A stretch of DNA of 20,416 bases, taken from positions 1 to 20,416 of the IMG/VR virus record IMGVR_UViG_3300035183_000764; one strand, written 5' to 3'. The position numbers and the translations under genes were made by a program. Below are positions 7,545 to 15,142 of this stretch, one piece after another. This DNA is from a virus. Positions within the stretch are counted from its first letter, which is position 1. Each line of letters opens with the position of its first letter. The notes below the pieces were generated by a model. The model ran no database searches. It saw only the letters and a list, made by a program, of their open reading frames with translations, and was not told where the DNA came from.

Positions 7545-10500
7545 TTATGTTATAAGGAATGTACCAGATCTTGTGATTACAAAATCAAGTACAACATATT
7601 CAAGAGATTCAATTGGTCTTACTTTTATTGAAACATTAATTTTGTGATTTTCTCTATCTACATCTGTATTGTTTGTGTTATCACAAACAACCTGGAAGGC
7701 ACTAATTGCCTTAGCTTGTTGCAAGATTGAAAATCTATTTTCAAGAGCTCTTTTAAGATTTTCTCTTAATGCAGGAGTTTGATTTTCAAAAATAAATGGA
7801 TAACCAATATTAGCAAGCATTCTAGAAATTTCGATTGAAAGACGTTTAATATTTATTCTTGAAGTAAGAACATTTGAACCTTGTTTAAGAGTAAATTGAG
7901 AATAAAGAACATAAAGACCTTCATCTTTAATAATTGGATTTATTCTTGTATCACTGAATACATTTTTATCTTGAGCTTTTGTTTTTTGAGAAACTGCTTT
8001 AACAAAAGTAAGTGCTCCACGATTTAAACCAGCAGCGGCATACCAAGGGTATGTTACTCTATCATTAAATCCAAAAGCAGCTAAAGCTGCAACTGACGCA
8101 GGAACAACTGTTCGTTTTTCATTTAATGGATCTTCAATTGTTACAGATGGGTGATAAACCGCCACTGCTCCATTATCAATTGCTCTTGAATCAAAAATCT
8201 GAGCAGTTTTTTGATTATCAATAAATCTGTTTATTTCTCCATCAAAAATTCTGATTGAATCACTATCATATACTGGAATATCCATGATATAAAAAGCTCT
8301 TCCAAAGTCTGCAACTTTTTGAGCAGCATAATCTGTTACAAGTGGTTCTCTTTGACCTGGGAGGACCATAATATACATTGGAGATGTAAGTGGATCTGTA
8401 ATAATTCTTATTGCCGTTTTATAGCTGTTTACTTGATTGTTTGCATCACCAACACCATTCATATTAGAACTGAATCCTGGTGAAATATAGTTTGAAGAAG
8501 CGCCGCCATATCCAGCAACACCTGATTCAATTGAAGTCGATCTATCTGTAAATTTTCTAGCTTCTTTATCAAGAATATTTACCCCATCAAATCCGCCATA
8601 GAACATTGTAGTAAATTTACTATACTCACTAAAACGGTTAAATTCTGCTGCTGTACCTTTTTGTAAAACTGAAGCTAATGTTATTCTTGCTCCTATTGTA
8701 CCATCTGTAATGGTATAATTTGTTCCATCAGGAACACCATTTCTAATATAAGCTGAATCTTTTAGGATAGAAGTAACAGAAGCTGTAAGATCAGCAACGG
8801 TAGTTGTTGGAAGAACTACTTTAGAAAGAGAAAATTTATTATTATTAAATGTGTCTACAAAAGAACCAGTAAAAAGAGTATCAAGTTTTGATATACCAAG
8901 TAGTTTACCATAACTTGGAATAAGTTCATTTTTTTCACTTATAATATTTGTATTTGTAACTTCTGTATTACGTTCAAATTTAATACCCCAATATAATCTT
9001 CCGTCAACAATTTCAGTTGTTCCTGCTTGACCTGTGTAAGCAGCAACTGAAGAAACATCTCCTCTAGTTATTTTGAATCTAAAAGGAATTGGAGGAACAA
9101 TTGGAGAACCAGCAATTGAACCAGAAGATGCAATTCTTGTTGTCCCACTTGAATCTGTTATTTCATCAGCTGTTTTTAGAGTTGGAATTCCTTTAAAACC
9201 AAATGGTAAGCACTTGGCAGGCAAAGTTTTTGTCGCAACACCATCAGAAACTCTTACCCTTATAAATTTTGATTTGTTAGGATATGTTCCTGTAATATTT
9301 ACTCCACGATCATTTTCATCTTCAAAATCAAATCTATATTCTGCTTTAATATCACCAATTATTTTAGCAATATAACGATCTGAGTCTTTATCTAAATTTA
9401 CATTTGTAAATTGTTCTAATATTTGTGGATTAAAATCAGTATCATTAAAATCTCTAACAATAACAGTAAATGAACCATATTCATTTAAAGGATCAGAAGA
9501 AGCTTTCAAACCCGCAATAGAAATTTTAACCATTCGGTTTGCGTTATCGCCGTCAGAAATTGTTTCGAAGTTAAAGAGATCATATTCGATATTGCCAAAA
9601 GGTTGTGAAATAATCATTGGTGTTTTTGGCGTCGAATATCTTGTGTCAAATCTCCCAAACAAGTTTCTAAATGGAGAATTTGTAATTCCACCATTAGAGG
9701 TTGTTGCTGCTGAACCTGAAATAATAGCAACGCTGTTTACGTTAGATGCACCACTTGCGATTGCTGCAATTTCAGCATCAACTGGGAAATCAGCGTAAAG
9801 ATAGTGTCCTTCTTGGAAGAATTTATCAGGATTTGTATTTAATATTTTGCTAAAATAATCACTATCACTTGGGTTAAATGAAGCGGTTAAGATTTTAACG
9901 CCAGGGGAACTATCGGTTGAAGAAAAACTTGCACCTAAACTTGTTGAAACAACAAGCTTAAATTTTCCTTTTGTTACACTATTTGAACCGCTATCTATTG
10001 AAGCAATATCGTCAACTAAGTCTGAGAAAGATTCACCAGTCCCATCTAGTACCATTATACGGGAACCAGAAGAACATAAAATCATTCCTCTTACAAGATT
10101 TACATATCCACTACCAGCATTATAAGAATCATTATCAGTGAAAATTGGAAACCCATATGATTCTTTTGTTGTTAGGGCATGTTTACCAACTAAAAATTGG
10201 ACAGATCCATTGTGGCGAAAATCCCCAGGAATTCCAACTTGAGATCCAGAAACAAAGAAACCTGCATTTTTAACAATTCCTTTTGTTTTGGTGTCATTAA
10301 AATCTCCAGAATTACTGTTTGCTCCAGCTCCTAGTAACCTGACAATTACAGCGCTATTTCTATTTTCTAGCCATCTTTGCGAAGCATAAGTTGCTGGATA
10401 GCCTGGAGTAACTGGTCCAAACTTCGCGATTTGATCAGATAAAGATCCAATAATAGTTGGTACAAATGCTGGTCCTTGAACCATTGCGCCAACAATTGCA

Positions 10501-10589
10501 GCTGGATTACCTGTTGGAACAGTGTCTCTTATCGAAGCATCTATTTCGCTGTCACTGTATCCTGGAAATTTTAAAATTGTTTCTGTCAT
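7545..10589 (-). CDS. 18: Tail sheath protein A (gp18-like, first copy)
   Basis: This 1014-residue contractile tail sheath protein is a paralogue of the gene that follows it. Seen: N-terminal F-P-G-Y-S-D-S-E-I-D with V-Q-G-P-A-F-V-P-T (about 38-46); VIVRDFNDTD (about 375) followed by R-Y-I-A-K-I-I-G-D; FYGGFDGVNILD; A-S-V-A-A-L-A-A-F-G-F-N-D with A-A-G-L-N-R-G-A-L (about 828-857); and a C-terminal domain with R-P-I-E-S-L-E-Y. The conserved ends build the contractile core in T4-type sheaths; the less conserved middle is expected on the outer surface. AAGGA lies about 6 nt before the ATG, the best ribosome site in this operon, and it is the first of the two sheath genes transcribed, so it may be the more abundant sheath. 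The gp15-like gene ends 84 nt upstream, and an intrinsic terminator follows. Confidence 0.92.
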   Translation of the reverse strand: MTETILKFPGYSDSEIDASIRDTVPTGNPAAIVGAMVQGPAFVPTIIGSLSDQIAKFGPVTPGYPATYASQRWLENRNSAVIVRLLGAGANSNSGDFNDTKTKGIVKNAGFFVSGSQVGIPGDFRHNGSVQFLVGKHALTTKESYGFPIFTDNDSYNAGSGYVNLVRGMILCSSGSRIMVLDGTGESFSDLVDDIASIDSGSNSVTKGKFKLVVSTSLGASFSSTDSSPGVKILTASFNPSDSDYFSKILNTNPDKFFQEGHYLYADFPVDAEIAAIASGASNVNSVAIISGSAATTSNGGITNSPFRNLFGRFDTRYSTPKTPMIISQPFGNIEYDLFNFETISDGDNANRMVKISIAGLKASSDPLNEYGSFTVIVRDFNDTDFNPQILEQFTNVNLDKDSDRYIAKIIGDIKAEYRFDFEDENDRGVNITGTYPNKSKFIRVRVSDGVATKTLPAKCLPFGFKGIPTLKTADEITDSSGTTRIASSGSIAGSPIVPPIPFRFKITRGDVSSVAAYTGQAGTTEIVDGRLYWGIKFERNTEVTNTNIISEKNELIPSYGKLLGISKLDTLFTGSFVDTFNNNKFSLSKVVLPTTTVADLTASVTSILKDSAYIRNGVPDGTNYTITDGTIGARITLASVLQKGTAAEFNRFSEYSKFTTMFYGGFDGVNILDKEARKFTDRSTSIESGVAGYGGASSNYISPGFSSNMNGVGDANNQVNSYKTAIRIITDPLTSPMYIMVLPGQREPLVTDYAAQKVADFGRAFYIMDIPVYDSDSIRIFDGEINRFIDNQKTAQIFDSRAIDNGAVAVYHPSVTIEDPLNEKRTVVPASVAALAAFGFNDRVTYPWYAAAGLNRGALTFVKAVSQKTKAQDKNVFSDTRINPIIKDEGLYVLYSQFTLKQGSNVLTSRINIKRLSIEISRMLANIGYPFIFENQTPALRENLKRALENRFSILQQAKAISAFQVVCDNTNNTDVDRENHKINVSIKVRPIESLEYVVLDFVITRSGTFLIT

Positions 10590-10673
10590 ATTTTCCTTGA
10601 AAACCTTTCAATGAATTTTTAATTCTAACATAATTATTTCGAAGTTTTCAGGAAACTCGTTTTTTAATGAATT

Positions 10674-11984
10674 TCACTCATCTGAAATAAAATTGATTAA
10701 ATCATCTATATTCGAGGCGCTATAAATCTTTTCTTTACTTTCTCGATTAGGCAATACCTCAGCGTAGATTCTTTCATTCTTTTTAGTAAGATTATTTTTT
10801 ATAACTTTTTCAAAATAAAGATTTTCTTCTAGTGTTTTATCCTTTTGATCATTTGGATCAGAAAGATCACTTAATAAAAATTTATCTTGAGATTGTTTAT
10901 TTCCAATAGCTTCAATTTCTTTTTTTAGATAAGTTTTTGTATTTGAATCTTTTATTGTAAAATCAAATGTAACTGAGGTACTATATTTTTTAATAGGGTA
11001 CATGTTTGTTTCATCATTTGGAGTTAATAAAAACGCCTTAACAGTAAGATCAAGTTTTGTCTTAACAATTTTTTCATTTTCTGAATAATCATCGAAATTA
11101 TCTTCCATGGAAATTTCATCACCTAGATATGCACAAAACCAATATCCAGCATCAGTTGTTAAAACAAAACCATTATCCAATGGAAGTTTTGCTGAAAGAA
11201 TTGATTGTAATAATATATTCATTGAATCAATATTTTCTGTCCAAAGAACGATTTCGTATGAAACATCAACGAAAGTTGGAGCAGGCATTGATAAATATTC
11301 AATAATATTGTTATTTGTTTTTGGATCAAGTAAGCTGCCTTGTCTTATACTTAAATCATTTTTATTTCTTTTTTGCTTTCTTTTTGATGTAGGAATATTA
11401 TTTACAGATTTTAATCCAATTTTATTTATGAGATTTTGATAAAAAGGATCTTTTTCTTGATCTAAACTAACTTTGACAATAATTTCTCCTGTTGCGCTAC
11501 TTATACTTCTTGAATTTTGTATATTTAAAGAATGATTAATATTCAATCTTCGTATCGCTATAGAAGGTAAAACTAATACCCCATTTTGTCCCCTTATTGG
11601 AGTTAATTTTTTTGCTAAAGCAAAACGATCACCTCCAGCAACTTTTACTTCAGGTTTATTTATTGAAACTATTTTATTTGTTCCTTTAACATATTTTGTT
11701 GGAAATTTTATAGATTCATCAAAAAGTTTTTTTACACTTTGATCAATATCAAGTAAAGTACATGCTGGAACATAAACAGTCTCATATGCTGGATTTTCAT
11801 CTTGAAGGTTTCCAAAAGGAATTTGTTCAAGTCCTGGTACAGTTTCCGATGGAGGCTGAATATTTTGACGTGTTATATTTCCTTTAGTTCCATCAATAAA
11901 TCTTTCAGGAACAGGTATTTCAGGCTGAAAATTATATGATTCGTTTTCTTGATTTCCAAGACGTGTTACTTTACCAGTAGTCAT
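10674..11984 (-). CDS. Probable tail completion/sheath-terminator protein (gp15-like)
   Basis: This 436-residue protein would cap the tube and sheath at the head-proximal end. Seen: VLVLPSIAIRRLNINHSLN (about 135-153) resembles the T4 gp15 segment ILPRINLHLVDFSYN, and P-A-P-T-F-V-D-V-S-Y-E-I-V-L-W-T-E-N-I-D-S-M (about 235-256) resembles its IKMIYELSIFTRYEDDM, a strand-helix pair of the gp15 fold. The order of both blocks is conserved. The protein is longer than T4 gp15 (272), with a proline-rich N-terminal extension and a Lys/Asp-rich C-terminus. Its position, after gp13- and gp14-like genes and before the sheath, is that of gene 15 in T4. The assignment rests on motif resemblance plus gene order; a different connector protein is possible. 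The stop is TGA at 10674. Confidence 0.65.
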   Translation of the reverse strand: MTTGKVTRLGNQENESYNFQPEIPVPERFIDGTKGNITRQNIQPPSETVPGLEQIPFGNLQDENPAYETVYVPACTLLDIDQSVKKLFDESIKFPTKYVKGTNKIVSINKPEVKVAGGDRFALAKKLTPIRGQNGVLVLPSIAIRRLNINHSLNIQNSRSISSATGEIIVKVSLDQEKDPFYQNLINKIGLKSVNNIPTSKRKQKRNKNDLSIRQGSLLDPKTNNNIIEYLSMPAPTFVDVSYEIVLWTENIDSMNILLQSILSAKLPLDNGFVLTTDAGYWFCAYLGDEISMEDNFDDYSENEKIVKTKLDLTVKAFLLTPNDETNMYPIKKYSTSVTFDFTIKDSNTKTYLKKEIEAIGNKQSQDKFLLSDLSDPNDQKDKTLEENLYFEKVIKNNLTKKNERIYAEVLPNRESKEKIYSASNIDDLINFISDE

Positions 11985-12018
11985 TTAAATTTCTACATTT
12001 AAATATTAGAAATAAACT

Positions 12019-12735
12019 TTAGTCATAGAAATCATCATCAACATTATCATCATTTAAGAATGAGTTAGGCACAATTTTTTCTTCACCATTTTCTGATATT
12101 GTATCATTTATTCCTATTACTCTTGGTCCTTCATTTAAAGTTTTTGGAGCCATATCATCTCCAAGACGTTCACGTATTTCTCTAATATCATTAGTCGGAC
12201 CTTCTTTAGTTTGTTTGAAACCACGTTGTTGCACAAATTCTTTTTGAATTCCATCTTTGTTGCTTTCAGAAGAAGGTATTCCAAATGCTGAAGGATCAAA
12301 TCTTCCTGGCCTTGCTGTCATACATATTGCTTTAAAAGCTCTATCGTATTCTTCCTGTCCCCACATATTATTCGTTGGAGCATATGATATTATTTCATAT
12401 ACATTATTACCATATGTAATAAAATCACCTTCAGAAAGTTTTATTTTCTTTAAAAATAAATCTCTTGATTGAAATAAAATTTCTATTTTGCCACGTAAAT
12501 AAGAGCCATGAGAATCCGTAATGTTTTCCCATTCTGCTTGTCCACATAACGCATCAATTATAATTGGTCCATCAAAAACCTTTTCAATTGCCTCATCATA
12601 AGTTTCATTCATAACTGAATTTGTTCTAGAAATAGAATAGTAATAAACTTTCTGACCAATTACATCTTTAATAACTTCTTGAGTTATGTCCGTGTGATAT
12701 TGTAATTCTTTTTCAGTTATAAAAAGTCGTGCCAT
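12019..12735 (-). CDS. Probable neck protein (gp14-like)
   Basis: This 238-residue soluble protein lies between the gp13-like and gp15-like genes. Seen: a helical start, then Q-K-V-Y-Y-Y-S-I-S-R-T-N with Y-D-E-A-I-E-K-V-F-D-G-P-I-I-I (about 28-60), which looks like the beta-barrel connector pattern; E-G-D-F-I-T-Y-G-N-N-V-Y-E-I (about 101-114), a typical barrel strand pair; and an acidic, probably disordered tail. Known: T4 gp13 and gp14 form the neck that joins head and tail and are encoded side by side before gp15. The 4-nt gap to the upstream stop indicates coupled expression. No close homology is recognised from sequence alone; the name rests mainly on gene order and size (T4 gp14 is 256 residues). 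Confidence 0.55.
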   Translation of the reverse strand: MARLFITEKELQYHTDITQEVIKDVIGQKVYYYSISRTNSVMNETYDEAIEKVFDGPIIIDALCGQAEWENITDSHGSYLRGKIEILFQSRDLFLKKIKLSEGDFITYGNNVYEIISYAPTNNMWGQEEYDRAFKAICMTARPGRFDPSAFGIPSSESNKDGIQKEFVQQRGFKQTKEGPTNDIREIRERLGDDMAPKTLNEGPRVIGINDTISENGEEKIVPNSFLNDDNVDDDFYD

Positions 12736-12739
12736 ATTA

Positions 12740-14047
12740 TTATCTGACTCTAATTACTACTTGTGGGGGATATGGTAAAAGAGATAAAATTTTATTAGTT
12801 TGTTCAATTTTATTTGCCTCTTTTTCCATAAGTTTATCATAACTTAATCCATCTAAATATTCTCTAGCTGTAGTTTTAAGTTTTTCTATTCCATCGCTAG
12901 CATAACTCAATAATTTTTCTCCGTTTAGTGTAAGTTCTGCTCCTGGAATGGGTACAACATTTGTTTTTGAACGAATCCATCCAAGAGTTTCAGCACATAA
13001 ATAAAGCGAATATTCCCTAATCCAATTTCTACACCATATATTTAGACTATCATAATTTACAATTCCAAATGGCACATTTGCAGGGTTTGAAACACCATAC
13101 AAATTAGCAGCAAAGTTATATGTTCCACCTGGGCCACTACCTAGATGCAAACCAGATCCTAAAGAAGAACTTGATTGAACAAAATTAGAATTCATTCTTG
13201 GGTCATATGGAGGCTGTTTAAATCCAACTCTAACCCAAACTCTGCGTACAGAACCTGAAGCCATAAAATCTCCAACGCCTGGAACTGGATATAATCTTAA
13301 ATTTCTTCCAAATTGTTCATAAGAATAATGAGATCTTCTTATTCTTCTTGCATCTTCATAAAGTCCAGCTCTTAAAACATCTTCATAGAGAGGAAGAATG
13401 AAATATTTTGTGTCTGGAATTGCGATTCCTGCTTCTGTTGTAAAATCAGAACCATAAGCTATGGTAGAACCATAATTTGAATTAAAAATATATTCTGCAG
13501 GTTCAAAATGGAATACTTCATAAACAGTAAATCTAACATTTGAACCAGATGTTTGATATCCAAATAAAGGATTACCAGCTTCATCTTTAAGCTCTGTATA
13601 AAGATCATAATCTTGACGACTAGCAGTTAAAATAATTGAACCAGAATAAGATTCAGCCCAGTTTCCAATTCCTATATAACCAGTATATGGACCTGATATG
13701 GAATCTAAAAAATTTAAATTTTGTTGTACATATGTATTTGATAAATTAACAGAAAATAATCCATTTGAGCCAGAAATATAACTTCCAGTAGGAGAACCTA
13801 AAAGAGATGCAAGATTACTTTTTGCTTGATATTCAACAAGAAGTGCATTTAATTGCATAGTTGCTTCTTCAAAAGCATTCCAAATTATTTTTTTTGTAAG
13901 TTCAACACTTAAAACTTGTTCGCCAAATTTTGTTAAAACAAATCTAACAAGATTATCTGCATCGGATTGAAACAGCGGAGAACTGTCATATAATCCATAG
14001 GATGTTGGTCTTATTGTTTGATTAAAGCCGCTTCCAATTGATGTCAT
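12740..14047 (-). CDS. Probable neck protein (gp13-like)
   Basis: This 435-residue protein is first in the neck-to-tube run. Seen: an N-terminal helical part with V-E-L-T-K-K-I-I-W-N-A-F-E-E-A-T (about 49-64); a Gly/Ser/Tyr-rich beta section (about 85-190); the helix D-V-L-R-A-G-L-Y-E-D-A-R-R-I-R-R (about 218-233); and a long C-terminal helical region with L-N-I-W-C-R-N-W-I-R-E-Y, V-P-I-P-G-A-E-L-T-L-N-G and a Lys/Glu-rich coiled stretch. The V-P-I-P-G-x-E-L-T-L-N-G plus helix arrangement recalls connector/neck proteins of T4-superfamily phages. Placement before gp14- and gp15-like genes supports gp13. T4 gp13 is shorter (309). No strong ribosome site precedes the ATG. A TATAAATT box on this strand lies 45 nt upstream. 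Confidence 0.6.
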   Translation of the reverse strand: MTSIGSGFNQTIRPTSYGLYDSSPLFQSDADNLVRFVLTKFGEQVLSVELTKKIIWNAFEEATMQLNALLVEYQAKSNLASLLGSPTGSYISGSNGLFSVNLSNTYVQQNLNFLDSISGPYTGYIGIGNWAESYSGSIILTASRQDYDLYTELKDEAGNPLFGYQTSGSNVRFTVYEVFHFEPAEYIFNSNYGSTIAYGSDFTTEAGIAIPDTKYFILPLYEDVLRAGLYEDARRIRRSHYSYEQFGRNLRLYPVPGVGDFMASGSVRRVWVRVGFKQPPYDPRMNSNFVQSSSSLGSGLHLGSGPGGTYNFAANLYGVSNPANVPFGIVNYDSLNIWCRNWIREYSLYLCAETLGWIRSKTNVVPIPGAELTLNGEKLLSYASDGIEKLKTTAREYLDGLSYDKLMEKEANKIEQTNKILSLLPYPPQVVIRVR

Positions 14048-14056
14048 TTTAACAGT

Positions 14057-14064
14057 TATAAATA
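14057..14064 (+). promoter_or_regulatory. Candidate late promoter box for the isolated + strand gene
   Basis: TATAAATA is an exact match to the T4 late promoter -10 element and points at the + strand gene starting at 14138, 73 nt downstream. It lies in the gap before two diverging genes. Chance matches are common at this base composition, so confidence is limited. Confidence 0.4.
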
Positions 14065-14091
14065 TAACAGGAAAACATAAGCAATTGTTTT

Positions 14092-14099
14092 AATTTATA
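14092..14099 (-). promoter_or_regulatory. Candidate late promoter box for the neck/tail operon
   Basis: On the - strand, TATAAATT (7 of 8 to the T4 late box) lies 44 nt upstream of the gp13-like start. It faces the + strand box at 14057-14064, so the two candidate transcripts would overlap by a few tens of bases at their 5' ends. Confidence 0.3.
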
Positions 14100-14137
14100 A
14101 ATCATTAATAAGAAATAACTTTATAGTTAAACTTGTT

Positions 14138-14866
14138 GTGGCGAATTTTAAGCTTAAAAAAATAAAAGATGAACCAATTGGGAAACTTATAAGACCAATT
14201 AAACTTTATAAAGGCTTTATATTTCCAAATGAAATTAAGAAAAATAAAAATTTCTCTGAATGGTTTTCTTCTAGTGTTAGGCTTCAATGTAGATTTCAGT
14301 CAACAAAAGAGGCTGTTACTTCTTATAAAATTTTTTCAAAATCACTTGATAAAAATATTATAAAGCAATATAAAGAATTAAGTTTAAACGATACTATAGA
14401 TCATAATAAAATTTTAAATGGTTATGCCGCAGAAATTACAGGTTTTATTTATTTTTATAAAAAAGAATATCATCTTTGCAAATCAAAAAAAGAAGAGGCC
14501 GCAATAATAAAAAAAATAAAAAATGGCAACATCAATATTTTATTTGTTATTGTTAAATTATATAAAAATGTTGATCTTAAAAAAGAAAAAGGACTCGAAG
14601 AATGGGATTACCATTCCACCGAGTCCTTTGAATTAATATATCCAGTAAAACAGACTATTTTATTAAATTATATTTTAAAAATTGAATCTGTAATGCCTGG
14701 TCAATCTCTAAAGTCAACAAAACAAGAATATATTGTTTTATCAAAGGAAAGAAAAGATAATTTAAATATTATCTACAATTCGCTAAGTTTTTATAAAATT
14801 TTCTGCCTTGGACAACATCTAATGAAAAATGTAAATTTTAATACATATTATTCTATATTAGATTAA
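14138..14866 (+). CDS. Isolated + strand gene of unknown function
   Basis: The 242-residue product is not recognised. Seen: Lys-rich (basic) N-terminal third, mixed helix/strand pattern, several Cys (such as C51, C114, C225), no signal peptide, no clear membrane segment, and no HNH, GIY-YIG or helix-turn-helix motif. A frame this long free of stops in such AT-rich DNA is unlikely by chance, and no competing - strand frame is present. The start is GTG at 14138, since the in-frame upstream sequence has no ATG, GTG or TTG before a stop at 14078; the ribosome site is weak. It is the only + strand gene between two - strand operons and ends 11 nt before the convergent stop of the small gene at 14878. 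A strong hairpin that looks like a - strand terminator is embedded at codons for residues about 148-164. Its codons are more A/T-rich than those of the structural genes, suggesting separate acquisition. Confidence 0.75.
   Translation: MANFKLKKIKDEPIGKLIRPIKLYKGFIFPNEIKKNKNFSEWFSSSVRLQCRFQSTKEAVTSYKIFSKSLDKNIIKQYKELSLNDTIDHNKILNGYAAEITGFIYFYKKEYHLCKSKKEEAAIIKKIKNGNINILFVIVKLYKNVDLKKEKGLEEWDYHSTESFELIYPVKQTILLNYILKIESVMPGQSLKSTKQEYIVLSKERKDNLNIIYNSLSFYKIFCLGQHLMKNVNFNTYYSILD
14579..14629 (-). terminator. Terminator of the baseplate-dnaJ unit, inside an opposing gene
   Basis: AAAGGACTCG (14588-14597) pairs with CGAGTCCTTT (14620-14629); inside, GAATGG (14600-14605) pairs with CCATTC (14611-14616) over a GATTA loop. 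The two stems are separated by AA and CAC. On the - strand the hairpin is followed by TTTTTCTTTTTT, a good U-tract; on the + strand only TTT follows before GAATTAAT. It therefore suits - strand transcripts coming from the gene ending at 14878, some 250 nt upstream in that direction. Confidence 0.75.
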
Positions 14867-14877
14867 TTCTAATTTGG

Positions 14878-15132
14878 CTAGGCTTGAACATCAGAGGATT
14901 CAATTAAATCAGTTAGTTCCTTAACTTGTTTATTATAAACATCAACATAAGAAGGAGTTAAAACTAACTTACCATCCATTCCTTGTTGATCGCTCTCCTC
15001 AACACGAATCATTCTAAAATGGTCAACAACATTTGTTTGTGTGGCCATCGCTACACAAATTAAATTTGCTAATTGCCCAATTAATTGATCAGAAAGTTTG
15101 TATTCTTTTTTTGTTGCTTCTTGTTTATCCAT
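14878..15132 (-). CDS. Small conserved-looking protein downstream of DnaJ, unknown
   Basis: The 84-residue product is not recognised. Seen: a charged start, a helix with L-I-G-Q-L-A-N-L-I-C-V-A-M-A (hydrophobic and helical, probably a packing helix rather than a membrane anchor because of its polar residues), a beta segment with K-L-V-L-T-P-S-Y-V, and a second amphipathic helix (Y-V-D-V-Y-N-K-Q-V-K-E-L-T-D-L-I). The ATG at 15132 is preferred: GGAA lies 5 nt upstream, and it follows the dnaJ stop by 10 nt. An in-frame TTG at 15153 would add seven residues and overlap dnaJ, but has no better ribosome site. The tight coupling suggests co-expression with DnaJ; a small tail-assembly or adaptor protein is possible but unproven. 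Confidence 0.75.
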   Translation of the reverse strand: MDKQEATKKEYKLSDQLIGQLANLICVAMATQTNVVDHFRMIRVEESDQQGMDGKLVLTPSYVDVYNKQVKELTDLIESSDVQA

Positions 15133-15142
15133 GATATTCCAA

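Noticed and set aside
9073-9375. Open + strand frames opposite the sheath genes (also 6142-6378, 6721-6981 and 9592-9798)
   Set aside because: They lie wholly opposite strongly conserved sheath coding sequence, have no ribosome sites and show no protein-like pattern.
10640-10666. Imperfect hairpin before sheath A followed by T6 on the + strand
   Set aside because: The stem is short with a bulged base, and no + strand gene precedes it; on the - strand it has no U-tract after it.
11107-11439. 110-codon + strand frame opposite the gp15-like gene
   Set aside because: It is antisense to a gene with recognisable motifs and correct order in the operon; no ribosome site or family resemblance.
14138-14866. 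Homing endonuclease as an explanation for the inserted + strand gene
   Set aside because: No HNH, GIY-YIG or LAGLIDADG motif is visible, and the gene does not interrupt a neighbouring gene.
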